Assembly (NCBI GenBank): GCA_021732995.1
Contig: JAKFWA010000055.1
Location: 62,001-126,000, forward strand
Direction: 5' to 3'
From: Planctomycetaceae bacterium
Lineage (GTDB): Bacteria; Planctomycetota; Planctomycetia; Planctomycetales; Planctomycetaceae
DNA: 64,000 bases
In this document: piece after piece, positions 53,659 to 63,499 of the stretch
Layout: every line of letters begins with the position of its first letter
Position numbering within the stretch: the stretch's first letter is position 1
Program-made: the position numbers and the translations under genes
The notes under the pieces: model-generated
What the model saw: only the letters and a program-made list of their open reading frames with translations
Told to the model about the DNA's origin: nothing
Database searches by the model: none

Positions 53659-54816
53659 CTACAGCGGACGCACCAGGATGTCCGGGCGCGGCACTTTGAC
53701 CTGCTTGATGTCCACCGCCGTTTGCGGCCAATTCTCGACCGGTGTGAGCAGCTCAAACCCCGAGTCCTGCACCAGAATCGTGTCCTCAGCCACTCCGACT
53801 CCGATTGACGACCGCCACTGCACAGGCATGCCAGATGCCAGTAAAAATGTGCTATCAGGGACGATGGGAGCCTCGACGGCTTCGTAGCCCGTAACGTGCC
53901 CCTGGTCGGACAGATACCACTCTTCGCTATGCCCGAACTTTTCGTAGATGCGCTGTACCCGCCTCCAGGCATCACCCAGTTTGAGCCCATTCTGAGAGAA
54001 GTACATGCCTGCTGACTGCACCATCAGGCAGGCCAGGTGAGCTTCCCGAGCGTCCTTTGGCGGTGTTCCGAAACAGACAGTGCGGGACACTCCCAGATGC
54101 AGGCCACGCCGTCGTCCGACCGCCGAGATCGTGCAGGTTCTTTGTACTTGAGCATCGCCATAGGCTGCGTGCCGATGCCATTTGGTTCGTCCTTCCGCCG
54201 CGACTTGAATCCGCACCGGCTGCACATTGAGCCGCATCAGGCGGTGAGCCACCTGCCCCGCCACTTCAGATTCTGTCTCGCCACGCTGAAACGTGCGGGC
54301 GGTAGCTTCCACCGCGTGTACGACAGCTCGCCCCAGCTCCCGTAGCTGCTGCGTTTCATAAAGTGAGAGCGGCAAACGTAGTGTGGTCAGGTAGTCGGAA
54401 ACGTCCCGGCAACGCTCAAAGGGGATGTCGGCACCCGTGTTGCGACCGCGGCAGAGATCGGCCATTAGTAACGAATGATCTTCCAGCCAGGGCCGCTCTT
54501 TCATCTGAAAGCCGAGGTTAGAAACTTCCCAATCAAACAGGCGCTGCGAATCGGGGCTGCGAGTCAGCAGGACACGGGCGTCCGGGTTGATGAACAGCGA
54601 CGCGATGCGTTCGCCCGTGAAGCCGTAGGTGTTGTCTCCGCCGACCGAGAACCAGGCGAAGTTCGCTGGTCGGTTCAGCAGCAGAGCCTGCAGTTGCTGG
54701 GTATTGAGAAAGTCGGCAATCAGCTGTTGACGGCGCTCGATCTCCGCAACGCGATCCGGGTCGGCGAGAACGAATTCTCCCGACGACGTCGAATCGTTGA
54801 TTGCGCCCAGCGACAT
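53659..54816 (-). CDS. M24 (creatinase/Xaa-Pro peptidase-fold) protein, probably inactive
   Basis: A 385-residue pita-bread-fold protein. The N-terminal part (about 1-140) is creatinase-like, and the C-terminal domain carries the LSDQGHVTGYEAVEAP His and an AEDTILVQDSGFELLTP end. However, the two metal-binding Asp of M24 peptidases cannot be found: the matching stretch reads ISAVGRRRGLHLGVSRTVCF. A catalytic dimetal site is therefore unlikely. ATG 54816 (GGAGAG 6 bp upstream) was preferred over GTG 54828. It lies upstream of fliN on the same strand with a 134 bp gap. Confidence 0.75.
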   Translation of the reverse strand: MSLGAINDSTSSGEFVLADPDRVAEIERRQQLIADFLNTQQLQALLLNRPANFAWFSVGGDNTYGFTGERIASLFINPDARVLLTRSPDSQRLFDWEVSNLGFQMKERPWLEDHSLLMADLCRGRNTGADIPFERCRDVSDYLTTLRLPLSLYETQQLRELGRAVVHAVEATARTFQRGETESEVAGQVAHRLMRLNVQPVRIQVAAEGRTKWHRHAAYGDAQVQRTCTISAVGRRRGLHLGVSRTVCFGTPPKDAREAHLACLMVQSAGMYFSQNGLKLGDAWRRVQRIYEKFGHSEEWYLSDQGHVTGYEAVEAPIVPDSTFLLASGMPVQWRSSIGVGVAEDTILVQDSGFELLTPVENWPQTAVDIKQVKVPRPDILVRPL

Positions 54817-55029
54817 CGAACTCTCCACACATCGTGCGCACAGGGCGCACCTCCACCAATAGTCCAGCGGAAAGGATATCGCTTGCTCGTGAGTCTCGAA
54901 CGGATTTCCTTCGCGGCGACGCTCGTTCGCAGCGGGCCTGATTGCTGCCTGCCGTCAAACCTGACAGGCCGCACCCGCCTGTCGCAACCGGCTGTCATGA
55001 CTGACAGACTTTATCGGCGTGTGAATTGA

Positions 55030-56871
55030 TCAGCCGCTGGCGGCGAGACGCTTCAGCGTCACGCTTTTCAGTTCGAAGCTGGGATTTGGCATCGTCAGCT
55101 TCAAGCTGAGGGAACGTTCGCCCGCTTCGAGTTGCAGCTTGCCGACGTCACTTGTTGACCATCGCAGCTCGTAGACTTCTGTCCGCAGAAACCGATCTGG
55201 CGAAGGCACCATCTCGCGCTCAGTTTTGCTGATGATGGTGGCCACGGTCCGATCACCACTCTGAATCTCCAACACAGCCTCAGCGGGATCGGTGCAGAGA
55301 TACTCCACCGACACCGCGTACGTGCCCGCCGCTTCGACGTCCAAGTCCCAGCGCAGTTCAGATTTCGGACTGGTGAACTCAACAGCCCAAGCGTTGTTCG
55401 GATGCCGACCATTGAATTTGACGCCGCCGAGTAACTCGGCTTGTGGGACCGGCAGTTCCACCGCGCGGCCAGCGGGGCGGTCTACAGGAATCGGTGGGCG
55501 GGTCGAGCGGCATTCACGCGATACATCGCGCCACCACGCATCGAAGTCCGCTTGAGCACGCTGCATGGTCTGCGGATGCAGCTTCGCGACATCCTGCTTT
55601 TCGCCTGGGTCCAGCTTCAGATCGTACAACTCCCAGCCTTTGCCTGCGTTGACCGCGTGCCAGTTGCTCCAATGAATGGAACCTGTCGCTTTCAAGCCGC
55701 CCTTGGCTCCCATCTTCGGGTCCAACTGCACGGGGCGAGGTTCGTTCTTGATGAACACCTTGCGTTCCGCCCAGTCCTGGGCCGTGTCAGTGTCACCATT
55801 CAGCAAGGCTACCGCAGACTGGCCGTCCAGCGGCCGGTCTGCTGACACTTTGTGCTTCAGTTCGCACAACTCAACGAGAGTCGGAAACAGGTCGATGTGC
55901 GCGACGGTCTCTTTGACCTGCATCGGACGAGGAAACTTTGCTGGCCAGCGAATGAAGCACGGTACATGAATGCCGCCCTCGTAGTAAGAACCTTTGCGAG
56001 CCTTCAATCCACCGTTGAAGCGGTTCCCGTTGGGCCCGTTGTCCGTCAGGAAGATGACGATCGTGTTCTGCGCCTGATGGGCACGATCCAGTTCATCGAG
56101 CACGCGGCCAATGTTGTCATCGAGATTGCTGACCAAGCCGTACGCCGCCGCGTCTTCGTCGTTCAAGCCCTGCTGCTTGTAGCGATCGAAATAGGAATCC
56201 GGACACTGGGCCGGCCAGTGCGGGGTGTTGTAGGCGAGGTAGCAAAACCACGATTGCGACCGATTGTTGCGAATGAACTCCAGCGCTGCATCCGTGAAGA
56301 CGTCCGCGATGAAGCCTTTGGACTGCACCCAATCTTCGTTGTGCTTCAGCTTCGTGTCGAAATAGTTGTTCCAGTGACCAAGTTGAAATCCAAGAAACTC
56401 ATCGAAGCCTTGCCCCAGCGGTGAGTAGCGGTAGTGCTCGCCGTTGTGCCACTTGCCAAAGTAACCCGTTGAGTAACCATCGTGCTTGAAGACTTCGCCG
56501 AGCGTTGCTTCTTCAGCCCGCATGGTTTCTTGACCACCCTGAACCCCGATCGCTCCGGTGCGAATTGAGTAGCGACCGGTGAGCAGCGCGGCTCGCGTTG
56601 GTGCGCACAACGGATTCACCAGAAAGCGGTCAAAGCGGATGCCTTGTGTTGCCAGTGCATCCAGTCGAGGCGTCTTCAGCGTCGGATTTCCGTGCAGGCT
56701 GAGGTCGCCATAGCCTTGATCGTCCGTAATGATCAGGAGAACGTTTGGTCGCTGAGGCGTGATCGCATCATCAGCTTGGGAATGTGAAAATGGGCTAACG
56801 AGCAGTGATGCGGCAAAGATGAGTGTCCACAAGAGCGGCCATCTGCAACCATTCTTCTGAAACTCGGGCAT
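55030..56871 (-). CDS. sulfatase (arylsulfatase type) with C-terminal beta domain
   Basis: A 613-residue exported sulfatase. The signal peptide ends near residue 33. The CxPxR motif LCAPTRAALLTGR puts the formylglycine Cys at about residue 89, and Asp50-Asp51 and LTDNGPNG hold the calcium site. The sulfatase part ends near residue 470. A further 130-residue beta-rich region (GGVKFNGRHPNNAWAVEF onward) resembles carbohydrate-binding modules. It would remove sulfate from polysaccharides outside the cytoplasm. A genuine formylglycine-generating enzyme is not recognisable in the window. Confidence 0.93.
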   Translation of the reverse strand: MPEFQKNGCRWPLLWTLIFAASLLVSPFSHSQADDAITPQRPNVLLIITDDQGYGDLSLHGNPTLKTPRLDALATQGIRFDRFLVNPLCAPTRAALLTGRYSIRTGAIGVQGGQETMRAEEATLGEVFKHDGYSTGYFGKWHNGEHYRYSPLGQGFDEFLGFQLGHWNNYFDTKLKHNEDWVQSKGFIADVFTDAALEFIRNNRSQSWFCYLAYNTPHWPAQCPDSYFDRYKQQGLNDEDAAAYGLVSNLDDNIGRVLDELDRAHQAQNTIVIFLTDNGPNGNRFNGGLKARKGSYYEGGIHVPCFIRWPAKFPRPMQVKETVAHIDLFPTLVELCELKHKVSADRPLDGQSAVALLNGDTDTAQDWAERKVFIKNEPRPVQLDPKMGAKGGLKATGSIHWSNWHAVNAGKGWELYDLKLDPGEKQDVAKLHPQTMQRAQADFDAWWRDVSRECRSTRPPIPVDRPAGRAVELPVPQAELLGGVKFNGRHPNNAWAVEFTSPKSELRWDLDVEAAGTYAVSVEYLCTDPAEAVLEIQSGDRTVATIISKTEREMVPSPDRFLRTEVYELRWSTSDVGKLQLEAGERSLSLKLTMPNPSFELKSVTLKRLAASG

Positions 56872-57114
56872 GAGTCATTCATCCTCTGAAAGCGGATCCG
56901 TCCGGGCTGACAGTTGGCTGGATGCCTGCTCGGCACCGAGCTCGATTCTGCGTGAAGCGGTCTGCGGCGGCAACGAACCCGGCCTGATTCGACTGGTGTT
57001 TCAGTCAAAAGGGCCGATTGTTTCGGTTGCCAGAGTTGGGAGTCGCAGTTCAAATTGCAAGTGCCGGTAATACCTTAAGACGATTAGACAGGCTGATCGG
57101 GAGATGCGTTCTGG

Positions 57115-58887
57115 ATGTATGAGTTGTTGATCACTGGCCCTGAAGCCGCACAGCAGCAGCGTCGAGAGCTACCGGAAGGTGAAGTGATCCGGCTCGGACG
57201 CGCGCCGCGCAACGGTTGGCAAGTCCCTTGGGATTTGCTGATTTCGCGCGAGCACTGTGAACTTCAACTGGCTGGTACGTCACTGCTGGTCAAACGCCTG
57301 GAAGCCGCCCGAAATCCAATCTACTTTCAGGAAGTGGACTCGCGCGAATTCACAATCTCGGCAGGTCAGAGTTTTCGCATCGGCCAGACGATCTTTCAGC
57401 TCGTCACTATGGAGCTGTCAGACGGCCAGTCAGGTTCGCGCATCGAAGAGCAATCTTTCGCACCTGAGATGCTCAAGCGATTTCGGTTTCACAATGCCGA
57501 GCAGCGCCTTGAGATTCTTACGAAGTTGCCGGACGCGATTGCCCGCACGCGAAATGACGAAGAACTCGCCAACGAAGCGATCAAGATTCTGCTGAAGGCG
57601 ATGCCGCACGCGACGGCGGCCGCCTGCGTGCAGTATGGCCCCAATCCGAAGGTCGAAGACAAGCCGCTGATGATGCGGTGGGACACCCAATCAGAAGAAG
57701 TCGGTCGCTTCGCCCCGAGCCGTCGGCTGATGACATCGGCGATCAATCGCGGTGAAGGTGTCTTGCACATCTGGCAAGACACCGAGGACTCAAATCCGGC
57801 ATTCACCGTCAGCGGGAACCTCGACTGGGCCTTCTGCCTGCCGTTCCGTAGCGAAGAATCCAAAGGCTGGGCCGTCTATGTCGCCGGGACGTTCGGTGCC
57901 CCCGGCGCAACGTCGATCAGCGAGAACGACATCAAGGGTGACCTGCGATTCACGGAGCTGGTCTGCGACTTCATCGCATCGATTCGAGCTGTGCGTACGC
58001 TCGAGAAGCATCAGGCCGGTATGGCCCAGTTCTTCTCCCCCGCGGTCATCGAAGCCGTTCGCAAAGCGAACTCCGACAAGGTGCTGGAGCCGCGAGAAAC
58101 GGACATCACCGTCCTGTTTTGCGACGTGCGCGGCTTTTCGAAAAAGGCGGAAGCTGCTCAGGAAAACCTGAAGGTCTTGCTCGACCGCGTGAGTTCCGCT
58201 TTGGGCGTCATGACAGCCGGAATTCTGAAGTACGACGGCGTGATTGCGGACTTCCAGGGCGACGCCGCTCTAGGCTTCTGGGGCTGGCCGAGTGCTCCTG
58301 AGGACGGCCCCCTCTCTGCCTGCCGCTCCGCCCTGAGTATCCAAGACGCGTTCTGGCGCGCAACTACTGATGAGAACAGCCCTTTAGCGGGATTTAAGGT
58401 CGGTATTGGTGTCGCTCACGGACGGGCCATCGCGGGCAAGATCGGCACCACCGAACAGATCAAGGTCGGGGCGTTCGGACCCGTTGTTAATATGGGGTCT
58501 CGGCTGGAAGGGCTCACCAAACAGTTGAGAACTTCTATACTCATTGATGAGTTCACCGGTGAATTCTTAAGAAAGCACCCCAATCCAGCCGAAATGCGCT
58601 GTCGAAAGCTCGGCAAGTTCCGGCCTGTGGGCATGCAGACGGGGATGATGCTGTACGAATTGCTGCCGCCGGTGGAGGTGGATGGTCGCGTCACGGACGA
58701 CCATATCCGGATTTACGAAGAAGCGGTGGACTCGTTGATTGAAGGTGAATGGCAGCGTTCGATGGAGCTGCTCAATAAGCTGCCTGTGGATGACCGTACG
58801 AAAGACTTCCTCTTGATTTATATCGCCACAAACAATTACGAGCCTCCTTCAGGTTGGGATGGCATTATCCAAATGACGTCTAAATAG
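57115..58887 (+). CDS. FHA-domain class III adenylate/guanylate cyclase
   Basis: A 590-residue cytoplasmic enzyme. Residues 1-100 are an FHA domain (IRLGRAPRNG and ISREHCEL). Residues 130-290 are GAF-like by secondary-structure pattern only. The cyclase domain (about 330-480) has metal Asp in LFCDVRGFS (337) and QGDAALGF (383) and the transition-state Asn/Arg in VVNMGSRLEG (459, 463). The base-selecting position before FGPVVN is not the standard Asp, so ATP or GTP choice is open. It probably makes a cyclic nucleotide in response to a phosphothreonine ligand. The next gene is a cyclic-nucleotide phosphodiesterase. Confidence 0.92.
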   Translation: MYELLITGPEAAQQQRRELPEGEVIRLGRAPRNGWQVPWDLLISREHCELQLAGTSLLVKRLEAARNPIYFQEVDSREFTISAGQSFRIGQTIFQLVTMELSDGQSGSRIEEQSFAPEMLKRFRFHNAEQRLEILTKLPDAIARTRNDEELANEAIKILLKAMPHATAAACVQYGPNPKVEDKPLMMRWDTQSEEVGRFAPSRRLMTSAINRGEGVLHIWQDTEDSNPAFTVSGNLDWAFCLPFRSEESKGWAVYVAGTFGAPGATSISENDIKGDLRFTELVCDFIASIRAVRTLEKHQAGMAQFFSPAVIEAVRKANSDKVLEPRETDITVLFCDVRGFSKKAEAAQENLKVLLDRVSSALGVMTAGILKYDGVIADFQGDAALGFWGWPSAPEDGPLSACRSALSIQDAFWRATTDENSPLAGFKVGIGVAHGRAIAGKIGTTEQIKVGAFGPVVNMGSRLEGLTKQLRTSILIDEFTGEFLRKHPNPAEMRCRKLGKFRPVGMQTGMMLYELLPPVEVDGRVTDDHIRIYEEAVDSLIEGEWQRSMELLNKLPVDDRTKDFLLIYIATNNYEPPSGWDGIIQMTSK

Positions 58888-58975
58888 TTACGACGTTGAG
58901 TGCCTTGTCGTTTTCAGTCGATACTGTTTCAGGCCCTATTTCGGGTCCTCTTTTCTCTCCGATCGGTCGAGTCAC

Positions 58976-59743
58976 GTGAAAGTCACTCTTCTTGAATCCT
59001 CTGTCGGCTCAGGCAAGAACCAGCAGATCCTGGCTTCTTACATCATCAACGATGTGATCTCGATTGATGGTGGTTGCGTGGGCTTTGCAACGCCGCTGGA
59101 GGTGCAAAAGCGGATTGAGCACGTGTTCCTGTCGCATTCGCATCTGGACCACATCGCCTCGGTACCGATCTTTATCGACAACATCTACGTGCATGGCCCC
59201 AAGTGCCCCACGGTCTATGCCAACGCACCGACGATCACCGCGTTGAAGACAGACATCTTCAATGACCGCATCTGGCCGGACATGATTCGGCTGTCTGCTG
59301 AAGAGTCTCCCTTCCTCAAGCTGGAAGAACTCAAGAGCGAAACCGCGATCACTGTCGGCGATATCACCGTGCTACCGATCGATATTGACCATGTGGTTCC
59401 GACGGTGGGCTTTATTGTTTCGGATGGCACGTCCTCAGTGGCGTTCGTGTCCGACACCAGCCCGACGACGCGTATCTGGGAACTCATCAATCAGCAGCCG
59501 AACTTGAAGGCCGTGTTCCTGGAATGCAGCTTCCCGAACAACATGGAGTGGCTGGCTGAGAAGGCCAAGCACCTCTGCCCGCGTCTGTTCGCCGCCGAAC
59601 TTGGAAAGTTAAAGCCGGGAGCGCCGGTTATTGCCATTCACATCAAGCCCGCGTTTGAGCCTCAGATTCTGACAGAGCTGGCAGCGCTGAAGTTGCCGCA
59701 GTTGCAGATCGGGCAACCGGGAACGGTTTACGAGTTCAAATAA
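58976..59743 (+). CDS. metallo-beta-lactamase-fold cyclic-nucleotide phosphodiesterase (class II)
   Basis: A 255-residue protein resembling class II 3',5'-cAMP phosphodiesterases. The metal motif HSHLDH is at residues 54-59; further ligands are in PIDIDHVVPTVG, FVSDTSPT and IAIHIKP. The start MKVTLLESSVGSGKNQQ and the loop around ILASYIINDVISIDGG are typical of this group. GTG 58976 starts the gene 88 bp after the cyclase stop. The murG start lies 2 bp after its stop. It probably degrades the cyclase product. Confidence 0.85.
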   Translation: MKVTLLESSVGSGKNQQILASYIINDVISIDGGCVGFATPLEVQKRIEHVFLSHSHLDHIASVPIFIDNIYVHGPKCPTVYANAPTITALKTDIFNDRIWPDMIRLSAEESPFLKLEELKSETAITVGDITVLPIDIDHVVPTVGFIVSDGTSSVAFVSDTSPTTRIWELINQQPNLKAVFLECSFPNNMEWLAEKAKHLCPRLFAAELGKLKPGAPVIAIHIKPAFEPQILTELAALKLPQLQIGQPGTVYEFK

Positions 59744-59745
59744 CC

Positions 59746-60834
59746 GTGACGGCTTATCTCTTCGCAGGCGGTGGAACCGGCGGACATCTCGCGCCGGGCA
59801 TTGCTGTTGCTGAAGAGCTGCGTGTGCGAGATCCCAGCTGCCGCATCATGTTCGTCGGCGCCGGTCGTCCTATTGAAGAGCGCATGCTGCAAGGCACCGG
59901 TTTTGAATACCGCAAGCTGTCTGCTCAGCCGCTGCGAGCATTGCAGACGAAGCCTTATCAGTTCGTGCAGTCAACGCTGCGCGCTCTGCGCGATGCGCGG
60001 CAGTTAATTCGCAAATTACAGCCGGACCGCATCATCGGACTGGGAGGTTATGCCTCGGTACCTTTGGTTGTGTCAGGCGGCACTAACGGTATTCCGGTGT
60101 GGTTGCTGGAACAGAACGCCTTGCCGGGGCGAGCGAACCGCTGGCTATCGCATTGGTTTCCGATCTGCATCACGTTCGCCGCATCAGCGTTGTCACTGCC
60201 TGTGCGTGCTCGAGTCTTTGTGACCGGCAATCCCGCCCGGCGCGACCTGCGCGAGCGACTTAAAAACACACAGTGCGAAGGTGCGAGCGTCGCGCCTCGC
60301 ACGTTGGCGATTTTAGGAGGCAGTCAAGGCTCTGCGGGCGTCAACCGCGCGGTGCTGTCCGCCGTGAGTGCTCTGCGGCCACAACTCAGCGACTGGCAGA
60401 TCATTCATCAGACGGGCGAAGCTGAGTGCGATGCAGTTCGAACGGCGTATGCGGCGAAGGGCATCGGCGCTCGCGTCGAGCCATTCTTCACCGACATCGC
60501 GGCGCTCTATCGCGATGCGAGTCTGGTTGTCTCACGCTCGGGTGCCACGACGCTGACGGAATTGGCATTAGCCGGCGTGCCCGCGGTGCTGATGCCGTTT
60601 CCGTTTTCGGCCGAGCAGCATCAGACCGAGAACGCTCGCATTTTCGCGAACGCCGGAGCCGCGGAAGTCGTGCATGAACGAGACAACGCGGCAACAGCCA
60701 CCGCGTTGACTTCAGCACTCAGGCAGCTCAGCGAGAACCCCGCGCGACTGACAGAAATGTCGCGCGCCATGCGCTCGCTCGCCGCCTGCGACGCGACCGA
60801 GCGAGTCACCGATCTGATTCTCAACGAACGTTGA
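59746..60834 (+). CDS. murG: UDP-GlcNAc-transferase, lipid II synthesis
   Basis: A 362-residue GT-B enzyme that adds GlcNAc to lipid I to make lipid II at the membrane. The glycine-rich N-terminal GGGTGGHLAPGIAVAEEL, the IIGLGGYASVPLV stretch, NALPGRANRW and SRSGATTLTELALAGVPA are all typical. The start codon is GTG 59746, two bases after the preceding stop. It supports peptidoglycan synthesis in this organism. Other mur/mra genes are not in the neighbourhood, unlike in the classical dcw cluster. Confidence 0.93.
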   Translation: MTAYLFAGGGTGGHLAPGIAVAEELRVRDPSCRIMFVGAGRPIEERMLQGTGFEYRKLSAQPLRALQTKPYQFVQSTLRALRDARQLIRKLQPDRIIGLGGYASVPLVVSGGTNGIPVWLLEQNALPGRANRWLSHWFPICITFAASALSLPVRARVFVTGNPARRDLRERLKNTQCEGASVAPRTLAILGGSQGSAGVNRAVLSAVSALRPQLSDWQIIHQTGEAECDAVRTAYAAKGIGARVEPFFTDIAALYRDASLVVSRSGATTLTELALAGVPAVLMPFPFSAEQHQTENARIFANAGAAEVVHERDNAATATALTSALRQLSENPARLTEMSRAMRSLAACDATERVTDLILNER

Positions 60835-60842
60835 TGAAGCGT

Positions 60843-63236
60843 TCAGGTCCCCGCCTTGGCCAACGCCTCGGAGATCTTCTTGGCATCGGCGGCCAGTGGG
60901 CTTTCCGGGTAGTCACCAATCAGTTGATCAAACTTCTGACGGGCTTCTGAGCGACGGTTCATGCGGTAGAGGCAGCGTCCGTAGTTGAACAGAATCACGT
61001 CCAGGAACTTGGCATCGGGATGATTCGCCAGCACCGTTTCGAATGTGTCGATCGCCCGTGCAAAGTCCTTCTGGCGGTAGTAGTAGTTGGCCATGCGAGC
61101 GACGGCCTCACCGACTCGACCGCTTTCCGGGAACTGGTCGAAAACCTTCTTATATTCCTGGAAGGCACGGTCATAGAGCTGCGACTGTTGCACGCCCTGC
61201 GCCTGTTCAGCTTGAGCGTCATAGCATTCAGCGATACCGAATTGAGCCTCGCCGCGCAGTTGGCTGGTCGGCATGTTGACCAGCCGCGTGTAGACGCCGA
61301 TCGCACGATTCAGGTTGCCCTGCTTGCGAGCGACTTCAGCGAGTTTCAGTAACGCGTCATCAATGAATGCGCTGTTGGGGAACTCACGCTGCAGGCGTTC
61401 GGCCATCGCGGCCGCCAGTTCGAGCTTGTCCATTTCAAAGTAGATCGTGCCGAGCTGAACGTAGGTTTCTTCGAGCAACCGACCGCCCAGCTTCTGCACT
61501 TCGGCCATGATCTCTTCGCACATGGTCAGCGCGTTCGCGTACTTGGCATCGGCGTTCTTCTTCAGGCCGAATTCCTTGTAGCGGTTGGCGATGTTCGTCA
61601 GCGCGGCAGCGGTCTTGAGCTTTGTCTTAACTCGTAACTCGGCATCCGAAATCTGCGTGCGTGTGACACGCACTCCGCCGAGGTTACCTTCAATGCACTT
61701 CACCTGCGCGCGAACTTCACGGGCCTCGTCGGCCGTGTTGCGATCATCTTTGTAGGTGATGCGAATCACGTCACCGGGCAGAGCCTGCAGCACACCGTCC
61801 CCTGCGACGACCTGATCCGCTTTCTCCAGCCCGATGGCGGCGCGGAAGATGCCTGAGTGCACGCTGCCATCTGCAACTGCTGCCGCTGGTTCCGGCTTGG
61901 TTTCGGCGGCTGGCTTCTCGACTTTCGCGGCAGCCTTGCTGACAGCCTCTTCGGCGGAACTTGCTTTGTCGCCCGGCTTGGCTGCAGCAGTTGGCTTGGC
62001 AGAGGTGTCTTCCACCTTGCCTTCGAGCACATCCTTGACCGTCGCTGGCACTTCAACCAGCGTCACATTGATTTCATCAACCTTCTTGAAGCGATCGATC
62101 TCGGGCTTGGCATCTTTCTGCTCTGAAGCGTCGAGCTTCTTCAACGCCTCAACGGTTTCAACTTCGAGTTCTTCATCAGTCTTCGGCCGGAAGAGCTGCA
62201 CCAACGCGGGAACCTGATCGGCCTGATCGGTCAGATCGCGGTCAGCGTCGTTAGTCTGAATGTTGACAGGCTTGCCGAGCACGACACCTTGCAGTGATTC
62301 CGAGTACGCACCATCGGTGACCTGCACAATCGCGTTGCCGACGACAGGAATATCCTTCAATCGCTTGCGATTGAACTGTTTGTCTGAGGTCTGCGCGTCG
62401 TTGTAGGAAACGACGATCTTGTCGTCGCCCTTCAATTCCAGAACGCCGTTGCCTTTCACCGGCTTGCCGAGCCTGGTGGTGACGCTGCCGAGCACAATGC
62501 GCACGTTGCGACCGACGGGATAGCACTTCACGTCTTCGACGTCACCACTGGTGGCTTCGGCCTGCACGATGACCGCTTCGCCGCTGTCGAGTGCCGCGAG
62601 GTCCGCGTCTTCAATCTTCACGAACAGACGCTTGCCTGCTTCCAGACGCTCGGTCTTGGTATCACCTTCGCCAAGCGAAGTACCAACCTTCTCCAGCGCT
62701 TCGATCGCGCGGCTGTAGTGGCCGAGCTGAAAGTGGCCCAGTCCGATGTAGTAGTAGGCCTGATTCACCTGCCGGCTGACTGGAAACTTCTCGATGACGT
62801 CGCGCATCACCTGGAAGCACTTGCCGAAGTTGCGGGCTTCGTAGAAGCACACGCCCATCTTCAGAGTGGCTTCCGCACGCTGATCTTCATCGCGGTTGTC
62901 TTCCGCAGAAACGGCTTCGAACTGCACGCGAGCTTTGTCATACGCGCGATCGCGATCGAGGAAAAAGTTCCCCAACCGCATGTGAGCTTCGTAACGCACC
63001 TTGCTGCGCGGATAGCGTTCAATGACCGACTGCCAGATCTCAACGGCCTTCGAGACTTCATCGCCTTCGTAGCGTGAATCACCGGCTTCGAGCAGCTTTC
63101 GCGCGGCACGGTCTTCGACGATCGAACCCTGCGATGGTCCCGGCTTCGGCGCAGTTTCTTGAGCCGACAATCCTGAAGCAGCCAGCAGCAGCAGCAGCAG
63201 AGTGAGAACGCAACCTGCGAGAGAGATTCGTTTCAT
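60843..63236 (-). CDS. secreted TPR protein with duplicated beta domain
   Basis: A 797-residue protein with a signal peptide (cleavage near residue 25). TPR helices form two blocks, about residues 40-190 and 550-790 (units such as AVEIWQSVIERYPRS and AIDTFETVLANHPDAKFLD). Between them are two related beta segments, near GKPVKGNGVLELKGDDKIVV and later DQVVAGDGVLQALPGDVIRI, joined by an Ala/Lys/Glu/Pro-rich linker. It probably scaffolds proteins in the periplasm or cell envelope. The stop lies 8 bp from that of murG. Confidence 0.88.
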   Translation of the reverse strand: MKRISLAGCVLTLLLLLLAASGLSAQETAPKPGPSQGSIVEDRAARKLLEAGDSRYEGDEVSKAVEIWQSVIERYPRSKVRYEAHMRLGNFFLDRDRAYDKARVQFEAVSAEDNRDEDQRAEATLKMGVCFYEARNFGKCFQVMRDVIEKFPVSRQVNQAYYYIGLGHFQLGHYSRAIEALEKVGTSLGEGDTKTERLEAGKRLFVKIEDADLAALDSGEAVIVQAEATSGDVEDVKCYPVGRNVRIVLGSVTTRLGKPVKGNGVLELKGDDKIVVSYNDAQTSDKQFNRKRLKDIPVVGNAIVQVTDGAYSESLQGVVLGKPVNIQTNDADRDLTDQADQVPALVQLFRPKTDEELEVETVEALKKLDASEQKDAKPEIDRFKKVDEINVTLVEVPATVKDVLEGKVEDTSAKPTAAAKPGDKASSAEEAVSKAAAKVEKPAAETKPEPAAAVADGSVHSGIFRAAIGLEKADQVVAGDGVLQALPGDVIRITYKDDRNTADEAREVRAQVKCIEGNLGGVRVTRTQISDAELRVKTKLKTAAALTNIANRYKEFGLKKNADAKYANALTMCEEIMAEVQKLGGRLLEETYVQLGTIYFEMDKLELAAAMAERLQREFPNSAFIDDALLKLAEVARKQGNLNRAIGVYTRLVNMPTSQLRGEAQFGIAECYDAQAEQAQGVQQSQLYDRAFQEYKKVFDQFPESGRVGEAVARMANYYYRQKDFARAIDTFETVLANHPDAKFLDVILFNYGRCLYRMNRRSEARQKFDQLIGDYPESPLAADAKKISEALAKAGT

Positions 63237-63499
63237 AGGTGGGTCAGCAGTTGAGGCTTGTGGGTAGGTCTCGGCAGCAACCGATTGGACGGTCGCCAGC
63301 GATGATTCTGCTTGCAGTAGACCGATTTGTGACTCGCATCGGTCTACGCTGAAGTGACGACGCTACGCCTGCCGCCACTGAGAGTCAATTCTCCGCCCAG
63401 TCTTTCGAGCTTGCGCCGCTTGAATCGAACTGGCAATCCGGCGCCTCGTGACAGTCTTGCTCTTGGCGTCGGGCAGTGTCTTCGGTTCTGCTACGCGAC

